Assembly: GCA_039566865.1 (NCBI GenBank)
Contig: CM076951.1
Span: 18,547,484-18,611,483, forward strand
Length of the DNA stretch: 64,000 nucleotides
Reading direction: 5' to 3'
Source: Aurelia coerulea
Taxonomy: Eukaryota; Cnidaria; Scyphozoa; Semaeostomeae; Ulmaridae
Shown: piece after piece, positions 10,866 to 21,536 of the stretch
Numbering within the stretch: the first letter of the stretch is position 1
How the letters are laid out: each line of letters begins with the position of its first letter
Position numbers and translations under genes: made by a program
The notes under the pieces: generated by a model
Told to the model about the DNA's origin: nothing
Databases searched by the model: none
The model's input: only the letters and a program-made list of their open reading frames with translations

Positions 10866-12064
10866 ATACACGTATTTTTTTATAAGAAACTAAGAATTTG
10901 GTCCAGTACTGAAAGTTTCTTAACATTTTCAGATTTTGAGTACTCTTCTTCATGTTCACTACCTGTACCCTCGTGAACACTTCAAAACAAGCTTTTTTAA
11001 GCCTTTCCAATGTTTAGACACAGTGGCGGAAATTCAGCTTTTTGAGTGGGGGTGGAGGGGGGGGGGGCAAGTCGTAAATTTTCCGAGTTGGAGGAAATGC
11101 TTTTGTTCTCAGGTATTTCGCTGGAAGACCTAGATCTGACATAAATTGGGTCCTTAAATGTGCTAAGGTTATTGTATATCAGATTTCAAAACTATTTATA
11201 TTCAGCAGTTGATAGAAAAAGGCAAGAATGTATTATGAGCGTACTGTCGGTAGGCCCAATAGTTACGAGGACGCTGGAGGCGAAGCCCCCAGGAAAATTT
11301 TTGTGGAAACTCCCTCTATTTTTGCTTAGAATGCCTTTCATGACCCTATGTTTGCCAGTACTGAATTGGGATTTTGACAATGTTGAAACATGTTTTTAGA
11401 GTAGCATCCCCTGGAATTTTTTTCTGTCGCAATTCAGATTTTGCCTGCACCCGCCCCAAACATGGAAACTTTGAAAATTCGGCAATTCGCTGATAGTTTT
11501 GTGTTAATGTCGCGTCCAGGAAAGTTTTAAAGAACTCTAACCTTTACATTGGCTTAGAATGCCTCTCCCAAAGCTGCAGCATCTCGCGGAAATATTGCTA
11601 CTCTCTAACTGACCTATACCCAAGAACTTTCTTCTCGTTTATGAAATAAATGAAAGTGAATAAAAACTTTAGAATGTGCTTTTTGAGTTTGTGCATCTCG
11701 TTTGCTCTTTCTATATAAAAACTCGTCCACTTCTTGACGGTGACTCGTTTCTTCATTACAGTTTCAGTCCCAACTACGGAATGTCCGACTTTTAAGAACA
11801 TTTCTGAGTCTTATCGAATTAGGGGGCAACTGCCCCTCCAACCCCCCCATAATTTGTGCCACTGTTTAGACATTACCCAAGTACCCTACAGGTAATATGA
11901 TACTGGAAACAAGCAAGAATAAATTAAAAATAGGTTAAGGATTTCCTTTATCAAAACAAATAGTTCCTTAAGTGATATTTCTCCAGTACGGGAGTTTCTT
12001 AATTTTTTGGCGATCTGATAGTTGAGTTTCTTATGGGCAGTTTCTTATAAAAAAATACGTGTAT
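10866..12064. mobile_element. Inverted-repeat element J, copy 1 (interrupted by hAT element Q)
   Basis: Terminal inverted repeats ACACGTATTTTTTTATAAGA at the left and its complement (TCTTATAAAAAAATACGTGT) at the right. Internal sequence (AAGAATTTGG, CCAGTACTGAAAGTTTCTTA, CATGTTCACTACCTG) recurs at 62556-63145, and shorter copies occur near 29813, 31310 and 39940. Removing Q (11021-11864) gives a continuous match to the 62.5-kb copy. Non-autonomous; superfamily unknown. Confidence 0.72.
11021..11864. mobile_element. Non-autonomous hAT element Q with 8-bp TSD
   Basis: Begins CAGTGGCGGAAATT and ends AATTTGTGCCACTG. The flanks are TTTAGACA at 11013-11020 and TTTAGACA at 11865-11872, a perfect 8-bp target duplication. 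CAGTGGCGGA ends with 8-bp duplications are typical of hAT transposons. G- and C-runs near both ends are inverted. The interior (844 bp) has no transposase motif. Confidence 0.85.
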
Positions 12065-12504
12065 TCAAGTTACTTCACTCCAATTATAGTACATTCGATG
12101 ACTTCATTATTTTCTTTGTTTTCTGCCAAAAACAGTGCTCTTACAAATTTGACTGTAAAATCTTACTGGATAGAAATTCTGAGCTTCTCATAAGTTTAAT
12201 TGATCATGATGAGAATACAATGATAATGAAAATGATGATGATTATTATTTATCTACAGACTTAAAAAATAAACAGATTCGGTTAGTTCCATCTTTCTTCA
12301 AAAATTACAATAATTTCGTATTTGAAATACCCCATAAAACAAATCTTGATGTAAGCCTAGAACTTTACATTCCAAATGATCTGGGCACAACCAAGGAATT
12401 AGTCTGTTTGTTTTTTTGACCATACATATGAGCATTAGATAATGGAAGCAGCTCTATTTTGTCTTGAATTCACTGCTTCGGTCATAGGCATAAGAATAAT
12501 TAAA
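12065..12504. other. AT-rich spacer inside element E
   Basis: Contains a short ATGATGATGATT microsatellite (12235-12250) and no recognisable gene. Confidence 0.4.
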
Positions 12505-12924
12505 ATTAGCGAACGTGTTAGCTAAGTTTGTCTGTCATACTGCATGTGCTGAAGGGAAAATTAGCGAACGTGTTGGCTAAGTTTGTCTGTATTACTGCAT
12601 GTGGTGTGGGGAAAATTAGCGAACGTGTTGGCTAAGTTTGTCTGTCATACTGCATGTGATGTGGGGAAGATTAGCGAACGTGCTGGCCAAGTTTGTCTGT
12701 CATACTGCATGTGATATAGGGAAAATTAGTGAACGTGTTGGCTAAGTTTGTCTGTCATACTGCATGTGATATAGGGAAAATTAGCGAACGTGTTGGCTAA
12801 GTTTGTCTGTCATACTGCATGTGATATAGGGAAAATTAGCGAACGTGTTAGCTAAGTTTGTCTGTCATACTGCATGTGCTGTGGGGAAAATTAGCGAACG
12901 TGTTGGCTAAGCTTGTCTGTCATA

Positions 12925-14757
12925 GGGTAGGGTGGGGGTAATGTGGGTCGAAAATGAGCAAAATCTCAAAATGGATCGCTGGTAAACCGAGACTAAAATG
13001 CAAAACATTTCAAAAGTTTTGTTTAATTGACATTCAGTGCTTCTTCTTTCTTGGGAAAAAATCTCAGCTCTGACAAAGGCAGTTAAATATTTTTAAAAAA
13101 TTTCTCTTTTGGCAACTAAAATAGGCCCACTTTTTCCCCAACCATTCTCTATTCAATAAAATCACAGCCTTTGCCTTTTATCTCAAGCAACCCTGTGCCC
13201 GCGACGAAAATAAAACTACAGTCATTATGCTGTGATACACCATCGTTGCGATTTGCAAGTCAGTGATCGGATTTGATAAAATAACAGTCAAATAAAGATG
13301 TTTGCAGTATGTTTACTCCAATTTACTGGTTACAAGACAGCAACTGCGGTAATAGGAAACCCGTTTTCGCATTTTAGCCTCGTTGAACGGCTTCTGTAAA
13401 ATGCGGGTCCGCAGGTCCGATAAAATGCGGGTCCCACTCCAAGATTGGTGGCGGGTCTCGGTGTGTAAGGCGTGCTACAGCGGTCGACGGGTCTTGCGAG
13501 GCTTATGCCCACTTCCTGTTTCCATCCTCGAATGCTTGCGTTCAATCCAACACTACGCAGAAGATAGGGCTTGTTCTGGTTTGTTTACCTTTAGCAAGGA
13601 TGTACCGTTGGTGCCAAACTTCAGCAAGGAACTCATATGATATAACAGCGATGTACCAATCTAGTCAAGCACAAGTTCCAGAGAAAAGAACATGTACATG
13701 TTCCCCTGGGAGTTCTTCCCACCTGATGTTTTGCATATGTCAAGGAACATATTTGCAGCAGTGTTATAAACTGTAATATGATTTCCAAGAATTAACAAAG
13801 TCAATAGGAAATAAGAAAAAGCGTAAGTAACTAAACTTAAAATTTGAAAACTTTCATGTTGAAATCACAAAAAGACGCGAGTGCCTCCTATTTCTATTTC
13901 TATGGTAAAAAGTATCGAACGATGCATAGGGACTTCCCTATGTGAAGGGATCCCCTCCAAAGTACAAAGTTCTCCCATATTTACATTGGGATTGAAATTC
14001 TTTGCAAGCTGTGACTCAGGATCTTTTCATTGATCAGGTACGATTTCACAATGTATGTTTCTTTTTGTGACCTTTGTGATGATCTGCGTCACCATTCAAT
14101 CCATAGAAATGACTCAATCCCATCGATATTGCAAGGGTTTTGCTTGATGGATTGCAGCGGTGATGAATTGCTGTCGCAGCAGAAAAGCTCATAGAAACTG
14201 GTGACTATCGCTTCGTTCTGTACGAAGGGCTCCTTGCCGCATACAACAGCCGTTTGTACGTGGCCATGGGAGGTACATTCAAAGAGACCCGCAGACCCGC
14301 ATTTTATCGGACCTGCGGACCCGCATTTTACAGAAGCCGCTCGTTGAATTTGAATTAAGGCTGAATTCTCAGTAGGCCCACATTACCCCATCTGGTAAGA
14401 AAATAAAAATAAAAAGAACAATCGCGTCAATGACTTCGAAATAAACGTTATTTCATTTCTAAAACATCAAACTCTCACCTCATGGTCATTAAATTGACCA
14501 GAAAAGCAAAACAACAGTGGCAGGAGAAAGTTTTCCTGGGCTTTGAAATTCTTGCACAATAGGCCGTTCAGTAAAGTTATTTTATAAACGAGTGGAGACA
14601 CATCTAAGACGAAGGTTTTATGTAAAAAGGCAGTTGATTATGCAGACATTAAAAGAAAAATAGCCAGCCTTTCTTCCATTGAACGTGGAAGGATATTTCT
14701 AGCGAAAAGCTCAATAGACCCTTTTACCCCGTAGACCCACATTACCTCACCCTACCC
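12925..14757. mobile_element. TA-flanked DNA transposon D, inserted in the 55-bp array
   Basis: The left end, GGGTAGGGTGGGGGTAATGT, and the right end, whose complement starts GGGTAGGGTGAGGTAATGTG, form inverted repeats of about 24 bases. The element interrupts the satellite unit between GTCTGTCA and CTGCATGTG. One TA is found on each side (12923-12924, 14758-14759), so the TA is a duplicated target site that the satellite itself verifies. Excluding inserted element A1 it is about 880 bp with no transposase frame. The TA target suggests a Tc1/mariner-type mechanism. Confidence 0.82.
13388..14339. mobile_element. Element A copy 1, 9-bp TSD, inserted in D
   Basis: The ends are CGGCTTCTGTAAAATGCGGG and its complement. 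A second block of the terminal repeat contains GGTCCGATAAAATGCGGGTC (about 44 bp in all). Flanks: CTCGTTGAA at 13379-13387 and again at 14340-14348. Length 952 bp. Internal sequence matches copy 2 (21145-22759) in the opposite orientation. No transposase is seen. The 9-bp duplication points to a Mutator-like mechanism. Confidence 0.88.
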
Positions 14758-15456
14758 TACTGCATGTGATACAGAGAAAATTAGCGAACGTGTTGGCTAA
14801 GTTTGTCTGTCATACTGCATGTGATATAGGGAACACTAGCGAACGTGTTGGCTAAGTTTGTCTGTCATACTGCCTGTGCTGTGGGGGAAATTAGCGAACG
14901 TGTTGGCTAAGTTTGTCCGCCATACTGCATGTGATATAGGGAAAATTAGCGAACGTGTTGGCTAAGTTTGTCTGTCATACTGCCTGTGCTGTGCGGGAAA
15001 ATTAGCGAAGGTGTTGGCTAAGTTTGTCTGTCATACTGCATGTGATATAGGGAAAATTAGCGAACGTGTTGGCTAAGTTTGTCTGCCCTACTGTGGGCAC
15101 GGTACGGAAGGTTGGCTATATTTTTTTACTCTTGTATACAAGAGTCAAAGTTAGCTAGTTTAGCCAAAGTGGTTTCTCCGCTTTTCTTTGACAAATGGTG
15201 TTTTTGAGACTGATGTTGGCGGTTGTTTTCGGACAGTGGCGATGGTTTTCGGACAGTCATTTTGCAACGCAGAATGTGCCAAGTTAAAAATTTGTTCTGT
15301 TTATACTTGGCAGGTATTCCATCTTTAAAATCCTTTGTTTCATTTTCTTGTCTCTTTTTCTATTCTTGAATGCAAAAATGATGGTTCGACTGTCGGTTCT
15401 TGTAATGACATTCTGGAGAGCTCTCGGTTCACACAAAAGAATCTAAAAGCTAAGAG

Positions 15457-16660
15457 ATGCTTGCGGAATCAAAGAACCAGAAAACCGTAAGTACATTCGT
15501 TCTCTCGATTTCATCATCAATGGCCCTGTCGGTACAACGAATGGACTTTGTCCGACGCTCAATGCGACAGGTACCCACTAATGCCGCAAGGATGGCAGAG
15601 GCCTCGACCACAAATACCAGATGCGATGTAATGGTTGAAATCGGAGATAGCCTCGCAATCAATTTCCAGAATGAGATTCATATTATAAACGAGAGTCCAG
15701 ATAATAACAGTGAGGCTTATTATATTCAACAAAACGAAACCGAGCAAAACCAAAACAATTTGTCTTGTTTCCATTCCCAAGAGAAATCTTTTAAATCTTT
15801 TGTGCTAAAATAATAAAGAATCATAAAAGAATCGTAATAAAGTAAGAATCATCAACGCACAAACAACAACTTGTGTGTGAAAACAATTGTTGAGAGATTC
15901 CTAATGCACTAAACACATTGGTTGATGAATTTTGGCTGGATTGTGTAGGCGATCTCAAGAGAGACATTGATTCCTTTCAAATACGTTACGTCCCATGTGT
16001 TGACACCAATTTCAATTAGGTTCTCCCTTAAGTGGATCCCAGGGGGAGGTACTCCTATTATGGCCTAACAGGGGGTCCAGTCGGTCAGTCAATTTCTATG
16101 GTTCGGGACGGCGCGGCACAACTTATAAAACGGGCCTAATTTTGGTGAAATTTGTGCAGGCGATCTCGAGAGAGACATCATAAAGGCCTATTGCACACAT
16201 TTCATGCAACCTTATCCAATTCTGACGCAACTTCTGCGCAAATGATAAATTAAAAATAAAGGTTCCATTTTTAATTAAACGTTTCTCAACGAAAGGTCTC
16301 TTGATGAGTTTTTAATCACAAAAGATGTGCGTGATCTTTTCTTTCGTGACATGGAAACAATTCGTTTCGTTCCCAGGAGAACGAAACTCAGCCATCTTGT
16401 TCTCTTGGGAATGAAACAAGAGCTAAATCGTTCCCTTTTTATTCTTATTAATTGTTTACATCCATCATAACGATAAGAAATAACAAATTTGCAATTTAAA
16501 TCACTAAAATCAGTAAAATTGTTTTGGTTTTGTTCGGTTTCATTTTGTTTTGTTGAATATAATAAGCCAACAGTGAGACAGAAATTGAGAATCTGAAGAA
16601 ACATCTGAAAGGCCTTGGCATATATAAGACAGTAACAAAAGAAAGACACCGCTTTGAGGA
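15457..16660 (+). pseudogene. Unknown reading frame interrupted by element G
   Basis: The left part (from about 15457) encodes a frame with MALSVQRMDFVRRSMRQ, then VEIGDSLAINFQNEIHIIN and ESPDNNSE. The frame breaks exactly where element G starts. Beyond G (from 16569) the duplicated Asn-Ser-Glu codons are followed in frame by TEIENLKKHLKGLGIYKTV and RHRFEEGIVKKWLQEAQL, a lysine-rich, helix-prone segment. I do not recognise the protein. A possible donor (ACC/GTAAGTAC) lies near 15487, so the left part may instead be read through an intron. It may be the 5' part of the ORF1-like gene at 16980. Confidence 0.45.
15714..16568. mobile_element. Inverted-repeat element G with 8-bp TSD, inside a coding frame
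   Basis: Ends GGCTTATTATATTCAACAAA and its complement; the terminal repeat continues through AAACCAAAACAATT for about 50 bases with a few mismatches. Flanks AACAGTGA at 15706-15713 and 16569-16576. Length 855 bp, no transposase motif. The 8-bp duplication suits hAT- or P-type elements. The terminal repeat itself reads as an open frame rich in Q, N and E, which explains spurious protein-like tails on both strands. Confidence 0.82.
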
Positions 16661-16979
16661 AGGCATAGTGAAGAAATGGCTACAAGAAGCTCAATTATCT
16701 CAGGATCTGTTTTAACCAACCCAAGGGACCAGACCAAGGACCTTGCCCCTGACTGAAGGACCGCGACCCCAGTTGGAAGTCCCAAATTGCGATCCTGGAA
16801 ATGCAACCACAAGTATCCCACAAGAAAGATCTTAAGCACAAACAGCAGCTGCTGCTTAAACGTTTTCCTTGTACAAAGGACCAGCAAAATTTCGCCCTGC
16901 GGACAAACGTGATACGAGGAAGAGACCACATTCACTGGTTTGCCATACCAACACCCATGGGATACTGTAGAGAGACGTC

Positions 16980-17666
16980 CTGCAGAAGGTGAAAGATGCC
17001 GGCTTGTCTGCTGTTTGTGTACTAAAGGGTATAGGCGGGGATTTCACAATAACTTTTAAAACGGTTGAAGACTGTAGACATTTTGAGTTCATAGGCACAG
17101 AAGAAATTGAAGATTTCCATCCAAACTTTCCCAGAATCAGACCCCAAAGACAACGTTTCACCACTTATGCATCAATTTTTAGAGCCCCTACGGAGATGAA
17201 GTTAAAGGTTATTGAACGCATATGCTCCAGTTTCGGGGAAGTACGAGCTGTATGACGGCAAAAGATTCATGGAGAAGATACCTTCAACGGCATAATCTTG
17301 GTGATGATGGTGTTGGAAAAACCCATGCCTTCCAATATAACAATTGGAGCATACAACCTAGATATTCTCCATGACAACCAGCCCCCTACATGTAAACGAT
17401 GTGACCAAGAAGGACACAAGCTTTGCAATTGCTCCACCAGAAAATGCTATAATTGCGGTAATGTAGGCCATCTGAGAAATGCTTGCCCTGACCCTGTTCG
17501 ATGTGCCGGCTGCCTTGAAACTGGCCATACTATAAGGAGATGCAGCGACACCAATATATGGGATGCGGAAGACAATGAAATAAATTATGAAGCTGAGGAG
17601 GAGAATGAACCGGCCCCAGTTACTACAGAGCAGAATAGAGAGCCCAGTACTTCCGATGCAACCACG

Positions 17667-17668
<2 letters not shown>
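16980..17668 (+). pseudogene. LINE ORF1/Gag-like zinc-knuckle protein, broken
   Basis: Nucleic-acid-binding ORF1 protein of a non-LTR element or a gag-derived gene. The frame contains DFTITFKTVEDCRHFEF, an RNA-recognition-like linker (TTYASIFRAPTEMKLKVIE), a TGA stop at about 17254, and then PMPSNITIGAYNLDI. Three CCHC knuckles follow: CKRCDQEGHKLCNC, CYNCGNVGHLRNAC and CAGCLETGHTIRRC. An acidic tail ends where the (ATT)n tract of the neighbouring LINE begins, so the apparent polytyrosine C-terminus is an artefact. The upstream 16660-16980 region has several stops in this frame. Confidence 0.7.
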
Positions 17669-17699
<31 letters not shown>

Positions 17700-18480
17700 A
17701 TATCTATTTAAAGTAGGCTAAAAAATGAATAGCTAAATTGCAGCTAATTAAGGCCTACTATTTACAATATACATAATTTACAATAAAACTAAAATTAATA
17801 TATATTACAGGACAAATCAGAGTTAAAATCTATCATGTTAGAAGCCCAACTTGCGGGATATATACTTTGCAAAGCCTACAGTTGCATGTTCCACCATTCC
17901 AACATCTAATTCGTTTTTTGAACATAGGAAGGCTGTTTGATTGTTTTAGATCTTGCGGTAAATGCTGCCACAGTTTATTTCCAAGGTAAGTAATGGACTC
18001 AACTCCAAAGGACGTAGTTCGTACTTTTGGCAGTTGAGCGTTATTACCATGCCTTAGGCAGTACCTAATATTTCGTTGCATGAAAATATCCTTCATGAAT
18101 GGTGGATTCAGATCGCATTTTGTTTTATAAATTTCAGTCATGAGCAACTGTAGGTTTCTTACATGAATTGGCACCGATTTAGATTGCTCCAGGAGAAAAC
18201 CGAAATCATTCTCGTAATCTTTATATGCAATGCGTAATGCCCTTTCTTGAATATGATTTATTCTATGATTCAAAGATCTATCATAGAACATCCAAACAAG
18301 AGGACAGTAGCTGAAGTGGGACAAAACAAACGCCCTCATTAACTGCTGCAGTTTTTCAGTGTCCATGTATCTTGAAATTCGAGCAAGAGCGTGGAGTTTT
18401 TGGCTGGCCTTTTTGCAAACAGTCTTGACGTGTTGCTTGAAAGAAAGTGATTTATCAAAGGTTATACCGCAACCCCCAGC
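17669..18480 (-). pseudogene. 5'-truncated LINE: reverse transcriptase C-terminus and 3' tail
   Basis: Minus strand: DKSLSFKQHVKTVCKKASQK, then SHFSYCPLVWMFYDR, INHIQERALRIAYKDY and LGNKLWQHLPQDLK, ending CRLCKVYIPQVG. This is the conserved region after the catalytic core of a jockey/CR1-type element and includes the CxxC-like terminal motif. The (AAT)n tract at 17669-17698, read on the minus strand, is the element's 3' simple-repeat tail, showing it inserted 3'-end first into the zinc-knuckle pseudogene. The 5' truncation lies near 18475, where a two-base frameshift also occurs. Confidence 0.8.
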
Positions 18481-19044
18481 AGCTCCATCATACCAAATGG
18501 TACAGGGCTCTTACCGTATTGTGCGGGATGATGCCACCTTGCCTGACGATACAGCTGCTGAAGATACTGTCTTTCCCTGACCAAATCTCTTTGCCCAAGA
18601 AGGTGGAACAGACTTTATAATTGATGCTGGTATAATTGATGTGCTTAATGATTTAGACATTTGATCATCCCCAAATGAGCTGAAATACCAAATACGCTGT
18701 AACTTCAAAATATCCAAAATTCCTGAAAAGTCCATCTGTAGGTAAAGTTTCTTTTAAGCCATTCAGTACGAAGAAATAGGTCATAGAATTTTACACCCAC
18801 TTTTTACAGGGATTTGAATATTTGGAACCTATGCTGATTGCTGATAGCATTCATATTTCAATCAAGCTTCAGAAAAGTGACAAATAAAACGATAATATCA
18901 TATTTAATATCATATTTACTATTCAATACCATATCAATGTGCAGCACAGTAATAATGCAATGATTTGCAGCTATGGCATTGCATGTGAGCTGCTTTGCTC
19001 TAGTAACAGTGATATTTTATTGAAATGTGATGTGATTTGTGCAT

Positions 19045-19260
19045 TCACTCATTATTCTCTTCTTTGATGTCTAAGTTCAACTGCTCAAATAACTTGTTGC
19101 ATTGATTTTGGTTAAGGACAGTCTCAATTGCAAGTTGGGAAAGGTTACCAGAGCACAAATAAACTGCTTTATTTTCATCAAACAACTTTGTACTGGCAAT
19201 TTCAGGATTACAGAGCCAGTATTCAAAACCTTGGCTATCCAGTAGGATTAACTCCTTGGC
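19045..19260 (-). CDS. Candidate 3'-terminal exon, function unknown
   Basis: A minus-strand frame of about 68 codons starts after a stop near 19275 and ends at TGA (19045-19047). It reads ELILLDSQGFEYWLCNPEIA and KLFDENKAVYLCSGNLSQLA, and ends with an acidic KEENNE tail. Composition is protein-like and there is a possible acceptor at ATCTGCCAAG. No family is recognised. Regions 18481-19044 and 19261-19490 contain nothing else I can support. Confidence 0.35.
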   Translation of the reverse strand, partial: AKELILLDSQGFEYWLCNPEIASTKLFDENKAVYLCSGNLSQLAIETVLNQNQCNKLFEQLNLDIKEENNE

Positions 19261-19494
19261 AGATGTGATGGAAGTTTAGTGCACAATGCTTCAACCTTCT
19301 TGGCAACCTTGCTGTCCTTACATGTACTTTGTGAATGTGCCATCAATAAAACTCTCCAGTGTTACAAATCATCATTCATCCTTGTTGACATTTAGTTGCC
19401 AGCAGTTGGTGACTCAGTTCTTTGTTTTTCACTTCACTGGCTTTATTCCTTTACCAACAATAAACACAAATGCATAATAATGGATGGATATGGC

Positions 19495-19735
19495 AATCGG
19501 AATCCATAAGCAGAAAAACCCACTCTCTCTGGAAAAACTCGCTTTTTCTAGAGAAAACCCCACTTTATCTGATAATCCCACTTTTTCTGGCAGATAAAGT
19601 TGGTTTATCTGAAAAACCCAATTTTTCTATTTATCAAATGGTTTTTTCAGATAAAGATGGTTTGTCTCCCTGAGATAAAGTGGGTTTTTCTCAGAAAAAG
19701 GGTGTTTTTCTCAGTTAAAGTAGATATTTCTCAGG
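19495..19735. repeat. Degenerate palindromic minisatellite, AGATAAAGTGGGTTTTTCT-like
   Basis: Units alternate between AGATAAAGTTGGTTTATCTG, AAAAACCCACTTTATCTG-like forms and their complements, giving a run of short hairpins. Open frames here are compositional artefacts. Confidence 0.65.
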
Positions 19736-19739
19736 ATTG

Positions 19740-21144
19740 CAGTCAATTTAAAGGCTGTTAGTGGCCAAAGATCGACCAAGTTTGGAAACTGCTCTGCATA
19801 CAGAAGAAGACCTTTCTTTCTCCTTTCATTTTGTTTCCATCGGGACTGCGCGTGTCTCAAGGCTACAACAGAAATTGCATCCCCAAGAACATCATTAAAA
19901 CTGACCATATTTAAAAAGAGACAGTGAGTTAGTGCATTACGCAACTCCATCCTTATATGTTCTCGTTTAAAATTACATAAAAGAAGTTCTGAAAACCAAG
20001 ATAATGCGTGCAGAATAGTCCTCTAACGCCTGGGGGTCATTCCATGTCAAAAAGCCAAAGACTGCAACCCCACTACCTCAGATTTAAGTCATTTTTGGAC
20101 CATGTTTATAGGTTGGTGAGATAAGTAAATTGTCCAAATTTGAGCTAATTGTCTCAAACGGTTCCTGAGATATCGATTTTCCACGTTTCCCCCATTTTCC
20201 CCAATTATTGAAGAAAAGGACGTGGCACTTATCGCGGTGTTGAGGTTAAAATCCCCATAATTTCTTTGATTTATATGATAAGACAGGGAAAACACACTTC
20301 GGGCCTATTTCTTAGGTGCTGATTCCAAATTTATTACTTAGAACCTTCTATTAGAAACAGAAAATGTGCTAGTAGCATCTAAAAATTGATTTGCTTGTCA
20401 ACTTTGGACGCAAATTTTAGGGTGTGGCTGAGTCATTCTGAATCTGGCTCATCAGTCATTTGAAACAACTATGACCATCCTACTCAAATAATGCAGTTTC
20501 ATTGCCAGAAATAAATTGCTGTAAAATATACAGAAGTTTCAATTTGACAAAATATTTGGTACAAACTACTATGCAAAATGATATCTGCTTTACCAGAAAC
20601 TTCAATCTCTTCATTTTTCGATATATTGAAGGTTGTATAAGTGTGCTGGATGATTTCCTCCTTTTAAGCCACTTCTTAGATAATAACAGTTTTCAAACTA
20701 ATTCCTAAATATTACATATGTGATTGAGAGAAAAGTATATCTCAGCAGTGAAAAAAGAACACAAAAATGCTTGAAAATGCAGAAAATCAAGTCACAGCTG
20801 GAACAATTTGATTTCATTGGTGCCAGTGGCAAGGGTCAAAGAACAGTTTTAGATACTTCGGCAACCCCCCTGTAATTATCTTCATATGACATGACATCAC
20901 TGTTGATTGTATCCATGGCTACTTTGCCAGAATGGATGAGTTTCTTGTGGGTTGTGAATGGCTTCATGCTGATATTGGGTTTCAGAAACCAGATTCATTT
21001 GATGATGCAATACCAATGACGTCTTTTGTTATTCCCACATGCTCATCTTTCATCAGTTCTGTACAAATGTGTGTTATACTGCTGATATTCAGTTGAAAAC
21101 CTGACATGCGCTTTTTGAAAGTGATGTAACACACTATATTTACC
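19740..21144. other. No supported gene
   Basis: One 79-codon minus-strand frame (19950-19711) contains NALTHCLFLNMVSFNDVLGD and RHAQSRWKQNERRKKG, which looks protein-like, but no splice support or family was found. The rest is AT-rich with no recognised repeat ends. Confidence 0.35.
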
Positions 21145-21343
21145 CGGCTTCTGTAAAATGCGGGTCCGCAGGTCCGATAAAATGCGGGTCTCTTTGAATG
21201 TATGTCCCATGGCCACATACAAACGGCTGTTGTATGCGGCAAGGAGCCCTTCGTACAGAACGAAGCGATGATAGTCACCAGTTTCTATGAGCTTTCCTGC
21301 TGTGATCGCAATTCATCACCTCTGCAATCCATCAAGCGAAACC

Positions 21344-21532
21344 ACTGCAAAAAATAGCAAAATTTCCCTATAGTTTCTGCACGGAAATTTAGGAGAAACG
21401 GACAAGTTTATCTGGGAAATTGAAGGGAAACGGACATTTCCATTTCCCGCTTGGGAAATTTTGGGGAAAGTGTCCGTTTCCCCAAAATTTCCCCATGAAA
21501 AAACGTAGTGAAATTTGGTCATTTTTTGCAGT
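21344..21532. mobile_element. MITE C, 189 bp
   Basis: Inverted ends ACTGCAAAAAATAGCAAAAT and GTCATTTTTTGCAGT, with a largely palindromic interior (ACGGACAAGTTTATC and CGGACATTTCC against GTCCGTTTCCCC). It lies between GAAACC and GAACC, consistent with a degraded 5-6-bp duplication at the left edge of element B, so it came after B. Superfamily not assigned. Confidence 0.65.
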
Positions 21533-21536
21533 GAAC

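Larger units (their letters stand above)
12505..15110. repeat. 55-bp tandem repeat, about 14 units, split by element D
   Basis: Units read TTAGCGAACGTGTTGGCTAA, then GTTTGTCTGTCATACTGCAT and a GTGATATAGGGAAAA spacer. Unit starts are near 12505, 12561, 12615, 12671, 12725, 12780, 12835 and 12891. After element D they resume near 14781, 14836, 14890, 14946, 15001 and 15056. The core matches the 107-bp array at 9986, so the two arrays share ancestry. Confidence 0.9.
9880..15180. mobile_element. Element E: composite satellite-bearing element with palindromic ends
   Basis: Left end region contains GCTAAGTTAGCTACGCTAAA and the 16-base near-palindrome CTCTCGTATACAAGAG (9917-9932). The right end carries the inverted counterpart CTCTTGTATACAAGAG (15129-15144) followed by AAAGTTAGCTAGTTTAGCC. 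Between them lie a 107-bp tandem array, two inserted transposons (J1, D) and a 55-bp tandem array. Both arrays share the core TTAGCGAACGTGTTRGCTAA. An 11-base direct repeat GCTTTTCTTTG flanks the element (about 9870 and 15179). There is no coding capacity. Exact borders are uncertain. Helentron-like non-autonomous elements also combine end palindromes with internal tandem repeats, but I see no diagnostic terminus. Confidence 0.55.
9720..15447. mobile_element. Element F copy 1, split by large insertion E
   Basis: Starts TAGGGTGCCGGTGGTGGTAA, matching the terminal repeat of F copy 2 (40297-41175). Homology to copy 2 runs through ATAAGAAACTT and GACAGGTATTTGG to about 9856, stops, and resumes at about 15248 (TTCGGACAGT, then AATGTGCCAAGTTAAAAA) until about 15447. 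Copy 2 is uninterrupted there and serves as an empty-site comparison. The right terminal repeat of copy 1 was not found, so it is also truncated. Non-autonomous DNA transposon with TA target. Confidence 0.72.

Noticed and set aside
13330..14336. Open frames reading RPAFYRTCGPAFYRSR on either strand
   Set aside because: They are translations of the terminal repeats of element A and appear identically in both copies.
12925..14757. Long tandem array as a centromeric satellite
   Set aside because: The array totals only about 14 units of 55 bp and is tied to the ends of element E, so a transposon origin fits better.
17650..17699. Polytyrosine protein C-terminus
   Set aside because: It is translation of an (ATT)n LINE tail.
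19711..19950. 79-codon minus-strand frame with basic helix
   Set aside because: Protein-like but no splice borders, homologue or context; left as unsupported.
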